Origin: JAPOUP01 sp026708635
GTDB taxonomy: Bacteria; Pseudomonadota; Alphaproteobacteria; Rhodobacterales; Rhodobacteraceae
Length of the DNA: 64,000 nucleotides
Direction of reading: 5' to 3'
Assembly (NCBI GenBank): GCA_965200115.1
Contig: OZ241336.1
Location: 3,844,001-3,908,000, forward strand
Every line of letters starts with the position of its first letter. The stretch's first letter is position 1. The position numbers and the translations under genes were made by a program. The notes under the pieces were generated by a model. The model was not told where the DNA came from. It did not search any database and saw nothing but the letters and a program-made list of their open reading frames with translations. Positions 27,877 through 37,213 of this stretch are shown here, piece by piece.

Positions 27877-28653
27877 ATGAAAATCGGATTGATCGGAAAG
27901 GGTGCGATCGCGCGTTATGTTTTATCCGCGATCGACGGTCGAGGGCATGAGATCGGGGCCATCCTGCTGCGCCCGGAGCGGATTGCGCCGGACGCTGATT
28001 TGGAGGTTGGGTCGGTTGACGCCCTTCCATCCGATCTTGACCTGATAATTGACTGCGCGGGGCATCGGGCTCTCGCCACCTACGGGCCGCGGATTCTGGC
28101 GCGCGGTATGGACATGATCACGGTTTCGCTCGGCGCTTTGGCCGATCCATGCACGGAGGTCGCCTTGACCCAGGCCGCTCGGGACGGTGACGCAAGGCTA
28201 CATCTGGCCAGTGGGGCCATCGGCGCATTGGATTGCCTGAGTGCCGCGCGCATCGGCACGCTGACAAGCGTCACCTATACGGGACGCAAGCCACCTCAGG
28301 GGTGGAAGGGATCACCGGCGGGGCGAAAGCTGGACCTGGACGCGCTGCCGGAAGGGGAGCACGTGCATTTTGCGGGCAGCGCGCGCGCGGCGGCATTGGA
28401 TTATCCCAAGAACGCCAATGTCGCGGCCGCGGTCGCCCTGGCCGGTCTTGGATTTGACAAAACCCAGGTTCAACTGATCGCCGACGCAACGATCACTCGG
28501 AACATCCACGAGGTGACCGCGACCGGCGATTTCGGGCGGTTTCACTTCCGGATCAGTGGCAGTTCCCTGCCTGGCAATCCGCGCTCATCCGCGCTGGCGG
28601 CAATGAGCGTCCTGAGCAAGCTCGACCGGATTACCCGAAGGATCTCGCTGTGA
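27877..28653 (+). CDS. Aspartate dehydrogenase-family oxidoreductase (NadX-like)
   Basis: 258 residues. The Rossmann start is MKIGLIGKGAIARYVLSAI. The C-terminal domain has the family signatures LASGAIGALDCLSAARIG, VTYTGRKPPQGW and YPKNANVAAAVALAGLG. Known members form iminoaspartate from L-aspartate and NAD(P). Here it starts a divergent unit with a LysR regulator and an aldehyde dehydrogenase, next to a catabolic operon, so its role could be reductive amination or removal of ammonia from a pathway intermediate instead of NAD synthesis. Confidence 0.88.
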   Translation: MKIGLIGKGAIARYVLSAIDGRGHEIGAILLRPERIAPDADLEVGSVDALPSDLDLIIDCAGHRALATYGPRILARGMDMITVSLGALADPCTEVALTQAARDGDARLHLASGAIGALDCLSAARIGTLTSVTYTGRKPPQGWKGSPAGRKLDLDALPEGEHVHFAGSARAAALDYPKNANVAAAVALAGLGFDKTQVQLIADATITRNIHEVTATGDFGRFHFRISGSSLPGNPRSSALAAMSVLSKLDRITRRISL

Positions 28654-29600
28654 TCGAACGTCATGCCCGCATCGTTGACCGGGCGCTGACCCGGCTCAAG
28701 CTGCGTCAGCTGCGCCTTTTGGTGGCGGTAGGCACTTACGGCAACATCCAGAACGCCGCGCGGTCTCTGGGAATATCACAGCCCGCCGCGACCAAGATGA
28801 TACAGGATCTGGAACTGGACTTCGAGGTGAGTCTGTTCAACAGAACAAATCGCGGGGTTGTCCCAACGGTCTTTGGCGAGACCCTGATCCGTCATGGCAA
28901 GCTGATCTTCGCCCAAATCTCAAACGCCGCGCAGGAACTGGATGACCTCAGCGAGGGCAGTGCGGGACGCGTTGTCGTGGGCACGTTGCTGGCCGCCTCG
29001 GCAAGCCTGCTGCCCCAAGCGATAGATCTGCTTTTGGCCGAGCGTCCGAATGTTGCGGTCAAGATCAGCGAAGGCACGAATGAGGTGCTGATGCCAGGAC
29101 TTCTGTCCGGAGAGATTGACATGGTGGTCGGACGTCTTCCCTCGCACCGTCACCGCAATAAGATCAAGCAGGAGAAACTATTCGAGGACCGCATCCTGGC
29201 AATCGCGGGACCTGGCCATCCCCTGGCGGAAAAAAAGGGGATCACCTTTGCCCAGACGAAGCCCTTCGGCTGGATTCTGCCGCCTCCGGAAACCACGTTG
29301 AGGCGACAGGTCGACCATTTCTTTGTCGGCCAACAACAATATGTGCCCCCGGTTTCGATAGAAAGCGTGTCCTACCTGACAAACCGAGCGCTGCTGCTGT
29401 CGCGACATCTGGTCGGGCTGATGCCCGCCGAGGTCGTCGCGGAGGACATCCGCAACGGCCATCTGGTTAAGCTTGACTGGACGGTCCCCTTCGGACACCG
29501 CCCGATCGGTCTCTCGCTTCGTGCTGATGGCGAATTGTCGCCCGCCGGCCGTGCGTTCAAAACCGCGCTGCACGTGGCGGCGCGGTCCAGGCAGGCCTGA
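28650..29600 (+). CDS. LysR-family transcriptional regulator
   Basis: 316 residues; the GTG/ATG-region start at 28650 overlaps the previous stop by 4 bases. The helix-turn-helix reads LKLRQLRLLVAVGTYGNIQN and AARSLGISQPAATKMIQDLE; the effector domain begins near GRVVVGTLLAASASLLPQ. It belongs to the GbpR/PecT-like aromatic-catabolism branch by appearance. It probably controls the divergent P450/dioxygenase/TRAP unit and its own operon. LysR-type T-N11-A boxes were not clear enough in the 27731-27876 gap to annotate. Confidence 0.92.
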   Translation: MIERHARIVDRALTRLKLRQLRLLVAVGTYGNIQNAARSLGISQPAATKMIQDLELDFEVSLFNRTNRGVVPTVFGETLIRHGKLIFAQISNAAQELDDLSEGSAGRVVVGTLLAASASLLPQAIDLLLAERPNVAVKISEGTNEVLMPGLLSGEIDMVVGRLPSHRHRNKIKQEKLFEDRILAIAGPGHPLAEKKGITFAQTKPFGWILPPPETTLRRQVDHFFVGQQQYVPPVSIESVSYLTNRALLLSRHLVGLMPAEVVAEDIRNGHLVKLDWTVPFGHRPIGLSLRADGELSPAGRAFKTALHVAARSRQA

Positions 29601-29694
29601 TATTCCCCAATCCGATATCAGTATTCCTCCAATTCACTTGAAGCGCATGCTAGCGACGGGTGATCTGGACCCGGGACAAACCGGAGGCGCTTTT

Positions 29695-31125
29695 ATGTAT
29701 CCCGATCTAAATCTGTTCATTGCCGGCGAATGGCGAAAGACAGGGTCGGATATGCCGGTGATCAACCCGGCCACGGAAGAGGAACTTGGCCGTCTCCCCC
29801 GCGCGTCACAAAGCGATCTGGACGACGCGCTCAGCGCCGCGGTCCAAGGGTTTGAGCTCTGGAAACACGTCTCTCCAAGGGACCGCGCGACCACGATCCT
29901 GCGCGCCGCCGCCCTGATGCGCGAAAGGCGGGAAGAGATCGCGACCTCCATCACGCTGGAACATGGCAAGCCATTGAAACAGGCGCGTTTGGAGGTCACC
30001 CGAGGCGCCGAGTTCCTTGAATGGGACGCCGGCGAGGCCATGCGGACCTATGGCCGGATCATCCCCGCCGCCCGAGGGCATAAATTCGCGGTCCATCACC
30101 AGCCCGTTGGCGTGGTCGCGGCCTTCTCCCCCTGGAACTTTCCGATGAGCCAGCCCGCGCGGAAGATCGCGGGGGCCCTGGCTTCGGGCTGCTCGGTCAT
30201 CCTGAAAGCAGCCGAGGAAACGCCAGCGGGCGCGCTGCACATCGCCAGGGCGTTTCAGGACGCGGGCCTGCCGCCGGGCGTCCTGAACATCGTCTTTGGC
30301 AACCCCACTGAAATCTCGGGCTATGTGATCCCGAAAGACCCCGTGCGGCTCGTGGCCTTTACCGGTTCCACCAGTGTCGGGCGGCACCTGACAATGCTGG
30401 CGGCGCAACATGACACGCGGGTGCTTATGGAGTTGGGCGGCCACGCGCCGGTGATCGTGTGCGAGGACACCGATGTGCGGTCGGCCGCCGTCTCCGGCGC
30501 CATCCGCAAGATGCGCAACACGGGGCAGGTCTGCACCTCGCCCACGCGGTTCTTTACGCATGAAAGCGTTTTTGACGCCTATGCCGCGGCTTTCGTCGAA
30601 CGGGCGAAGGGAACCGTCGTGGGGAACGGCATGGACGCGGGTGTGGAAATGGGTCCAACCGCGAACGATCGCCGCGTGCCCGTTCTGACCGATCTCGTCG
30701 AGGACGCGGTGGCCAAGGGCGCGACGCTCGGGACGGGTGGTCGGCGCCCTGCCGGGAAGGGTTATTTCTTTCAGCCCACGGTCCTGCTGAATGTCCCGGA
30801 AAACGCGCGAATAATGACGGCGGAACCCTTTGGGCCCGTGGCGGTGATCAACCCGGTCACTTCGCTGGACCATGCCATCGAGCGAGCCAATTCGGTGCCG
30901 TACGGTCTGGCGGGGTATGCCTTCACGAATCGCGCCGACTATATCGACCGGCTCGTGGACGAGCTTGAGGTGGGCAACCTGTCAATTAACACGCTGGAGG
31001 CCTCGATGCCGGAAACGCCCTTTGGCGGCGTCAAATCCAGCGGCTATGGCCGCGAAGGCGGCACCGAGGGCCTGGATAACTACATGACGGTGAAGAACGT
31101 ATGGCATGCGGTTGCGATCGCGTGA
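29695..31125 (+). CDS. NAD(P)-dependent aldehyde dehydrogenase
   Basis: 476 residues. The ATG at 29695 follows a GGAGG ribosome site by 7 bases; the longer frame overlaps the LysR gene and is not coding. Motifs: the cofactor loop VAAFSPWNFPMSQPARKIAG, catalytic Glu in VLMELGGHAPVIV, catalytic Cys in NTGQVCTSPTRFF, and PFGPVAVI near the end. It resembles succinate-semialdehyde and 2-aminomuconate/hydroxymuconate semialdehyde dehydrogenases. The ring-cleavage dioxygenase nearby favours a semialdehyde substrate, which is an inference. Confidence 0.92.
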   Translation: MYPDLNLFIAGEWRKTGSDMPVINPATEEELGRLPRASQSDLDDALSAAVQGFELWKHVSPRDRATTILRAAALMRERREEIATSITLEHGKPLKQARLEVTRGAEFLEWDAGEAMRTYGRIIPAARGHKFAVHHQPVGVVAAFSPWNFPMSQPARKIAGALASGCSVILKAAEETPAGALHIARAFQDAGLPPGVLNIVFGNPTEISGYVIPKDPVRLVAFTGSTSVGRHLTMLAAQHDTRVLMELGGHAPVIVCEDTDVRSAAVSGAIRKMRNTGQVCTSPTRFFTHESVFDAYAAAFVERAKGTVVGNGMDAGVEMGPTANDRRVPVLTDLVEDAVAKGATLGTGGRRPAGKGYFFQPTVLLNVPENARIMTAEPFGPVAVINPVTSLDHAIERANSVPYGLAGYAFTNRADYIDRLVDELEVGNLSINTLEASMPETPFGGVKSSGYGREGGTEGLDNYMTVKNVWHAVAIA

Positions 31126-31691
31126 GCCACGGATTGGTCGGAACAATGATCCAAAAGGCGACAAGGGATTTATGGATCTGTCCGGCCTTGGCTGGAAACA
31201 TCACCGCCCACTGTCTCCCGAGGTCGCGCCCATGAACCGACTCCGGCTTCGGGGGAAGAATTCCGGACGGGTTGGCCGGCCCGCCGGCGGTCGTTACAGG
31301 TAAATAGGCCACAGCTCTTTCCAATTCGACTGGGCCCATAAGTTGAGACAGCGGATCCAGGTCGTTCGAAATCCGCAACCGCGCTTCGTGCTGGCAGGAG
31401 AGTCTCTCAATGGTTTTCGCCAGGGAGGCGTCCGGGCGACGAGAGCGCCTTTCACCCGCGCTTCAAAGCGGGTAACCGGAAACACCTCTCCCAACCAAGG
31501 GAGGGGTGCGTGCAGCCGGCTGGAGAACGCCGCGCCCGACGTAGGCTTAACGGTTGGTGAAACGAAACCCGTAAGGCGCGGAGCAAACCTTGCGCAATAC
31601 AGGAAAATTCAGTTCCATTGAAATGTGAATATACTACGATAAAATACTGATAAACTTTGAAAATAAAGTAACTTCAAGGATCACTTCCGCC
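31126..31691. other. Intergenic stretch, no recognisable gene
   Basis: About 565 bases between the aldehyde dehydrogenase gene and the hipA remnant. Short open frames on both strands lack ribosome sites and family features. The last 80 bases (31610-31690) are strongly AT-rich compared with the rest of the window, which suggests a boundary of acquired DNA. Confidence 0.5.
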
Positions 31692-32328
31692 TTAGTGCAA
31701 AGCCGCGTGACGGTCGCGGCATATCTCCAGCATCCGATCGGCCTTGGCGGTCAGCTCGGCATTGAGATTCGGGACCGCAGGGAAGCCAATCCGATCAAGG
31801 CCGGTAGCAAAACCTGCCAGCAGCTCGTCCATAGCCGCATTGGCGGCACGTGCGGGTATCCCAGCGTTTGGCCGCCATGCGCAGAAAGTCGGCGCGGCGC
31901 AGACGGTCGTCCTTGCCGTTCAGTCTGAGGGCCATGAGGCCATTCTCGAGGCATGGGAAAACGCGGGTGGTTACGGCATCGTATAGTGGCACCATTCGTA
32001 CGCTCTCAAAGGTATCCGCGCCCGGTGCCGCCGCCTTAAGCAGGGCAAGGTTCTTGAGGTGCATATCCCCGTCTGCAATGAGCCAAGCAAACAGCGCGCG
32101 CTTCAGAATGACCAAAAGGTCCGCCTCCGGCACGGTTCAGAGTGGGCGCACAGCACGCGCGACCCGCTCGATGGTGCTGTCATATTTGGCCTCGGGGGGC
32201 AGATCGAGAACCGAGCAGATGTCTTCGAGCGCAATACGGCGGTTGTCATCATCGCCGCTGCGAATATCAAAGCGCTCGACGGTCAGCGCCGGTGGCATCC
32301 CGTCCGGGGGAGGGAATTGACGGGACAC
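31692..32328 (-). pseudogene. hipA-like toxin kinase, 5'-truncated and frame-disrupted
   Basis: Joining frames gives the C-terminal half of a HipA-type Ser/Thr kinase: PALTVERFDIR, then LEDICSVLDLPPEAKYDST, IERVARAVRPL, an in-frame TGA at 32139-32137 where the family has Ser, PEADLLVILKRALFAWLIAD with GDMHLKNLALL (catalytic region), VPLYDAVTTR, LNGKDDRLRRADFLRMAA, a frameshift near 31860, then NAAMDELLAGFATGLDRIGF and a natural TAA at 31694-31692. The N-terminal half is missing; homology ends near 32315, where a TbpB-like fragment begins on the other strand. No intact HipB is present. It is certainly broken. Confidence 0.85.
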
Positions 32329-33074
32329 TGGTATGCGCGGCAGAGTGCAAGTACACGAAAAAAGGCACTGATGAACAGACCACGATATCGGGAAGCTGGT
32401 ATTTCACCGTCAGTGGAAGTGAGGCCACTACCCCAAAAGCTCTCTATGTCGAAGACGCGAAAACCAAGGACTATGTGCCTCGCATCACTAAACCCTATGG
32501 TGAATGGGGTTACTGGCTTCCTGGTTCAGGGGACAAGAGAGTCGACATTTATTACGCGGCCAATGCACCGGGAGCCCTTGAACTTCGCGACTACAGGGGA
32601 AGGGGAGATCGAGTTGGGCCTGATTGTGACGTAGATATGGATGTTGCCGGAGACTATTGCGGACTAGCTCCCACCGTCGCCGTTTCTAACAGAGCCACCT
32701 ACACTGGCGACGCCAAGGGCGTTTCCTATCTCTATGGTTCGGAACGGAAGGTTGGGGCATTTGACGCCACCGCCACGCTTCACGCCCAATTCGGTCATGG
32801 AAATAATAACGCTGGAAATGAAGTTCGTCTTTCTGGCGTGATCTCTGATTTCAAGGGAGTCGCTGTGAACGGGGACTGGGAATTGGAACTTGAAAGGGAC
32901 TATGGTACAGGAACTGTAACAGATGGCGGTACATACGGGAACCTAGAAGGCAAGAGAGGAGAGTGGGAAGCTCAACTCTACGGTGAAGACGGCAAGCGTC
33001 CCACCGGAGCCGTCGGCGCGTTTGACGGCTACTTCAACGACGGTGAGGTCGTGGGCGGTTTCCACGTCAAGTAA
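32325..33074 (+). pseudogene. TbpB-like surface lipoprotein, 5'-truncated fragment
   Basis: The frame is open from inside the antisense of hipA, but homology starts only near LVCAAECKYTKKGTDEQTT, which aligns with an internal part of the intact paralog at 33401. Signal peptide and lipobox are missing and no start codon with a ribosome site precedes it. The rest is a typical TbpB-type beta-barrel domain: YVPRITKPYGEWGYWLPG, ATYTGDAKGVSYLYG, LHAQFGHGNNNAG and a closing GAVGAFDGYFNDGEVVGGF. It has lost roughly its first 100 residues. A terminator follows. Confidence 0.75.
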
Positions 33075-33108
33075 CCCTGACCGTTCATAACGGACCGCAG
33101 ACCAATGA

Positions 33109-33136
33109 CCCCGGCCAGTGATGGCCGGGGTTAATC
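33109..33136 (+). terminator. Rho-independent terminator after the TbpB-like fragment
   Basis: Perfect 8-base stem CCCCGGCC/GGCCGGGG (33109-33116 and 33123-33130) with a 6-base loop, followed by TTAATCCTTT. It resembles the terminator after the intact paralog, which supports a duplication of the gene with its end. Confidence 0.75.
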
Positions 33137-33400
33137 CTTTCCGCAAAACTATTTTCTCGCCAAAACGTAAATGCACTAAAGCTGTTGCGCTTCCATCCAA
33201 TCCATGTCAGACTCTACCCTGCGACAACATCCAATAGCCCGCTATGCCGGGTCGCTCACTGAATACGCCTTACCGGGCCAGGGGAAACGATTCCCTTGGT
33301 CCGGCGGCCAATAGGTGAGGCATTCTTCTATCTATTGGAGTTGTCGCAACGGCCCGGCACCTGCGGCCGGCCGTTCAACTCGAACGGAAGGAAGAACGCC

Positions 33401-34462
33401 GTGAAAACACGCACTGCATTATCTGCGCCGGGCACGGTTCTGGCGCTCGCCCTGGCGGGCTGTGGAGGCGGCAGCGGTTCGCCGCCCGTGAACCCTCTCC
33501 CGCCTGTCGAGATTTCCTTCACCAAGCTAAAGGCCGGTGAAACCGTCAGGTCGGGCACCTACACCGTTTCCGGTGATCCAGTCGAAATAGCCGCGTTCTA
33601 TGCGGCGTGGGGGAGACTTGACGAAGCCGGAATGAAAATAGAAAGCGGGAAGTCCCTGGACGTCGGGGGCCTCAGCCTCAAGTGCTCCGGTTCAGAGGAA
33701 TGCGGTCTTGAGATAGACGTAAACTCGAGAACCGTCGTCGTCACAGGCACGATAGAAGTAAAGGAAATTCCAGAATCAAAACCTGAACGGGAATCGACTT
33801 CCAGTTCAGACGAACCTACGGACAGCGGTGGCTCCACTCAACCCGTTATAGAAAGCCAGTCCTCCGAAGCCGGCCCTTCTAACATGGATGATGATCAAGG
33901 CAGTGACGCGCTTACGCGAAAAGTGCTTGCCGCGTTTGGAAACGGGGAAGACTTTATGGGAGGACCAATTCACATAAGAGAACTGACCTACATGCCAAAG
34001 GAAGCCACTGAACACTTTGGAGCAGAATTTCATCTAGATGAAAATCCCCGTGAATTGAGGATTTGGTCAGCGCCACCGAACGATGATTATCATCGGGTTT
34101 CCGTAAATGATTCAGTTTTCACCGGAGAGGCAACCTATAACGGTAACGTTATTGGATACGCCTATCACGGGTTATCCGGCTCTGAAACGGGCGGAGGGTT
34201 CAACGCGGACATCACCCTGAACGCGAACTTTGTCGATGAGAGCGTCTCGGGGACCGTTTCCAATTTCAGTGGACCCGGCGCGGGTTCGGACTGGGGAACC
34301 GTTGCCTTGGAAGACGGCGGTGTTATTGGCGGCGCGGTCGAAGGAGGCTGGAGCCATGAATTCTATCGCAAGGAGAGTGAAGGCAATCCCGACGGAGCCA
34401 CTGGCACCGTGGACCTAAAATTCAGTGACGGAAGGGCAAGAGGCGCGTACAACGCTGACTAA
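33401..34462 (+). CDS. TbpB-like (transferrin-binding-protein B-type) surface lipoprotein
   Basis: 353 residues from a GTG at 33401 preceded by a GGAAGGAAG ribosome site. The lipoprotein signal is VLALALAGCGGGSGSPP, with the lipidated Cys in LAGC. Then come a 120-residue domain, an acidic Ser/Glu-rich linker (ESKPERESTSSSDEPTDSGG), and a C-terminal beta-barrel of the TbpB_B_D type (YNGNVIGYAYHGLSGSETGG, ATGTVDLKFSDGRARGAYNA). Family members are exported to the cell surface, some through Slam proteins, and bind host or nutrient ligands. No Slam or TonB receptor gene is in the window. Its ligand is unknown. The DNA has lower GC than its surroundings. Confidence 0.8.
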   Translation: MKTRTALSAPGTVLALALAGCGGGSGSPPVNPLPPVEISFTKLKAGETVRSGTYTVSGDPVEIAAFYAAWGRLDEAGMKIESGKSLDVGGLSLKCSGSEECGLEIDVNSRTVVVTGTIEVKEIPESKPERESTSSSDEPTDSGGSTQPVIESQSSEAGPSNMDDDQGSDALTRKVLAAFGNGEDFMGGPIHIRELTYMPKEATEHFGAEFHLDENPRELRIWSAPPNDDYHRVSVNDSVFTGEATYNGNVIGYAYHGLSGSETGGGFNADITLNANFVDESVSGTVSNFSGPGAGSDWGTVALEDGGVIGGAVEGGWSHEFYRKESEGNPDGATGTVDLKFSDGRARGAYNAD

Positions 34463-34503
34463 ACGGTCCTGACCCCTTGCCAACCCTAACCCGAACATCA
34501 ACT

Positions 34504-34533
34504 CCGGCCAGCACCTGGCCGGGGTTATCGTTT
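34504..34533 (+). terminator. Rho-independent terminator after the TbpB-like lipoprotein
   Basis: Stem CCGGCCAG/CTGGCCGG (34504-34511 and 34515-34522), 3-base loop, followed by GGTTATCGTTT. Confidence 0.7.
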
Positions 34534-34635
34534 GAAGTGCCGTTGAGAGCCCGTAAGCCGCCCGTGGAGCGCGTCCGGGGGTTCTTGGTCGTAAGGGGGG
34601 TAAGGGTAGCCTGAACAACTGCCCTTTGTAACGGT

Positions 34636-35923
34636 TCACGCGGTCTCCCGCCGCAGTGAAAGCCAGACCAGCGCCCCGGCCGCGATCATCAGAAACGGCG
34701 CCATCGCCAGGTTAACTGCGATCCATCCTTCCTGGGCTGACCCGCCGGAACAGTTCATAAGGCCACCGCTCGCGAGCGAAGCGACCGTAACGCAGCCGAA
34801 GACAATCATGTCGTTCATGCCCTGCGCCCGACCGCGCTCCTCGGGCAGGTGCGACTCCGCCAGCATCGCCGTCGCGCCGATAAAGCCGAAGTTCCAGCCA
34901 AGTCCCAGGAATATCAACGCGATGAAGAAATTCGTCAGATCGGCGCCCGCAAGTCCCACGACCCCCGCGGCGGCCAGACCGCTCAGATCGGCGCCCGCAA
35001 GTCCCACGACCCCCGCGGCGGCGAATGGACAGGCCCGCGGCCACGACCCTTTCCGCGCCGAACCGGGCGATCAGGTGGCCGGTGAAAAAACTGGGCGCGA
35101 ACATCGCCAGCACATGGGCCGAGACGACATCGGCGGCGTTTCCCCGGGTGAATCCGCAGCCGACGACCGCCAGAGGCGTCGATGTCATCACGAGGTTCAT
35201 CAGCGCGTAGCTGACCATCGCGCAGATGATCGCCACGGCGATGCGGGGGGTCTTCAGCAGCTGCAGGTAGCTGCGGCCTTTCGGCTGCCCCACGCCGGGA
35301 GCCGGCGGACGCGGGATGTCAAGAAGCGGCAGAAAGACGAGACCGAAAATATTGAGCGCCATCACGGCCAGATAGATGCCCATAAACGGGATAGCCACTG
35401 CATCCGCGGAGAGTTTGGCGATCTGCGGTCCGATGATCGCCGCCGCGAGCCCGCCCGCCATGACATACGATATCGCCTTCGGACGGAACTCGTCGGACGC
35501 CGTGTCCGCGGCGGCGAAGCGGTAGAATCCATGCGATGACATATAGACGCCGGTAAAGAGCGAGCCGACCAGGAAAACCGTGAAGCTATGTGTCAGCAGC
35601 CCCCAGGCTCCTACGGCCCCGCCAAGGATGCCACTTATGGTACCGACGAGAAACCCCGCCTGCCGTCCGTATCTTTGCATGATGGTCGAAATCGGTGTCG
35701 CGGCCAGCATGGATCCCAGAACGATCAATGAGATCGGCAACGTGGCAAAACAGGGATTCGGTGCCAGTGACTGGCCCGCGAGGCCGCCAAACGTGAATAT
35801 CATCGGCATCTGCGCGCCCAGCACGGCTTGGGCGGCGACCAGAACCGCCACGTTCCGATACGCGCGGCGGTCGTCCGTCGATGAGACCATGGCGGAGATC
35901 TTCATGGGGCAGGGCTTACCCAT
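34636..35923 (-). pseudogene. MFS transporter, frameshifted next to a 48-base tandem duplication
   Basis: The N-terminal part, about 300 residues, is an intact MFS-type membrane protein (FGGLAGQSLAPNPCFATLPI, TPISTIMQRYGRQAGFLVGT, GVYMSSHGFYRFAAADTASD). After RFGAERVVAAGLSI the frame degrades to Arg/Gly-rich nonsense. The true C-terminus continues in another frame as LAAAGVVGLAGADLTNFFIA and GWNFGFIGATAMLAESHLPE to the stop at 34636. The break lies near 35020, at the edge of a 40-base unit repeated with a 48-base period. The start could be 35923 or 35905. Unless sequencing error made the shift, it is inactive. CobB begins on the far side, same strand. Confidence 0.8.
34935..35022 (+). repeat. 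Tandem duplication, two 40-base units at 48-base period
   Basis: The unit starting TCAGATCGGCGCCCGCAAGT occurs at 34935-34974 and again, identically, at 34983-35022. The period of 48 bases is in frame (16 residues), so the duplication alone would not break the gene; a further one-base offset just beyond the second unit does. Confidence 0.9.
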
Positions 35924-35944
35924 AGCCCGAAGATTGTGAAACAG

Positions 35945-37213
35945 CTATTTCGCGGCATCGATTATGTGAGCGAACGAGCCGCAGACGCCGCCAACCCGCA
36001 TTCCCGTGGGCGGCAGTTCGGTTCCTTCCGCGTCCCAGGCCCTGAACAGTGGCTTTCCTTCGGCGCGAACGACGCTGGCGTAGTGGAACTCATGGGCCGT
36101 GAGATCCGTTTCGAATGGGCCGCCGAGTGGCGTGAGGCGACGGTAGCCCAGATGCAGTTCGGGTACCGCGAGGCTGGTATCGAGTGGCAGCAGGCCCGCC
36201 ATGCGGTGGGGGATCCCGTCGATGTCGATAAGCGTTTCCCCGAGAACCATAAACCCTCCACATTCTCCATAAATCAAGGTATGTTGCGCCGTTTTCCTGA
36301 GACTGGACATGAATTTGGTCGCGGCGGCCAGACGCCCCGCGTGAAGCTCCGGATATCCGCCCGGTAACACGACCAGATCCGCCTCCGGGACCGTTTCGTC
36401 CGCAAGTGGCGAAAAGGTCAGGATCTCAGCTCCAAGCCGCCGCCAGTCCCTCAGAAGATGCCGGTAGGCGAAGGTGAAGGCGGCGTCCCGGGCCACCGCG
36501 ATCCGCTGCGCGGGAGGGGGCAGAAAGGAGCCGGGAACGGCCTTCGGCAGTTCCTCCGCGAGAGCGGCAAGCGCCTCAAGATCGATCGAATTTCCGATGA
36601 CCTCGGCCGCGGTCTCTATAAACTCCTCCAGATCGGGCCGCTCCCGCGCCTGTAACAGGCCAAGGTGCCGTGATGGATGGATAAGGTCCGGGTTGCGCTT
36701 CACCGCTCCCAGCACCGGAATTCCGATTGGCCGCAATGCGGCGCGCAGCATGCGTTCATGGCGGGGGCTTCCGACACGGTTTAGGACAACTCCGGCGACT
36801 CGGACGCGGCGATCATGCCGGGCGAATCCCGCTACGTGAGGGGCAACCGAATGGGCCATGCGCGCCGCATCGATGACCAAAACGGTTGGAACCCGAAGCG
36901 TTCGCGCGAGATCGGCCGTGGCGCCCTTGCCGTCGGGAGGCGCGCCGTCAAACAATCCCATCGCTCCCTCAACCAGAAGCAGATCCTCGGTCCAGGCGAT
37001 TTCACGTATCCGCTCGGGCGTCATTGCCCACGCGTCAAGGTTGGGGCAGGGCGCTCCGCAGGCCGCTTCGTGAAAGCCGGGGTCGATGTAGTCGGGGCCG
37101 GACTTAGCCCCGCGGACGGCGATACCTCGGCGCGAAAGGGCCCGCAGAAGTCCCAAAGTCACGACCGTCTTGCCGCTGCCCGAGGCGGTCGAGGAAAGAA
37201 TCAGGCTGGGCAT
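35945..37213 (-). CDS. cobB: Cobyrinic (or hydrogenobyrinic) acid a,c-diamide synthase
   Basis: 422 residues. N-terminal dethiobiotin-synthetase-like ATPase with P-loop STASGSGKTVVTLGLLRAL and GPDYIDPGFHEAACG; LLLVEGAMGLFDG is a further signature. The C-terminal class I glutaminase domain has the nucleophile Cys in YGECGGFMVLGETLID and a His in HEFHYASV. It amidates the a and c side chains of the corrin ring using glutamine and ATP. It is divergent from cbiD and cobK. The CobB versus CbiA name depends on substrate, which I cannot tell. Confidence 0.93.
   Translation of the reverse strand: MPSLILSSTASGSGKTVVTLGLLRALSRRGIAVRGAKSGPDYIDPGFHEAACGAPCPNLDAWAMTPERIREIAWTEDLLLVEGAMGLFDGAPPDGKGATADLARTLRVPTVLVIDAARMAHSVAPHVAGFARHDRRVRVAGVVLNRVGSPRHERMLRAALRPIGIPVLGAVKRNPDLIHPSRHLGLLQARERPDLEEFIETAAEVIGNSIDLEALAALAEELPKAVPGSFLPPPAQRIAVARDAAFTFAYRHLLRDWRRLGAEILTFSPLADETVPEADLVVLPGGYPELHAGRLAAATKFMSSLRKTAQHTLIYGECGGFMVLGETLIDIDGIPHRMAGLLPLDTSLAVPELHLGYRRLTPLGGPFETDLTAHEFHYASVVRAEGKPLFRAWDAEGTELPPTGMRVGGVCGSFAHIIDAAK

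Noticed and set aside
29806..30873. 355-residue frame antisense to the aldehyde dehydrogenase
   Set aside because: His/Arg-rich shadow typical of GC-rich coding DNA; the plus-strand gene is unambiguous.
31343..31621. Open frame of 92 residues upstream of the hipA remnant
   Set aside because: No ribosome site, no family features, composition unlike the genes around it.
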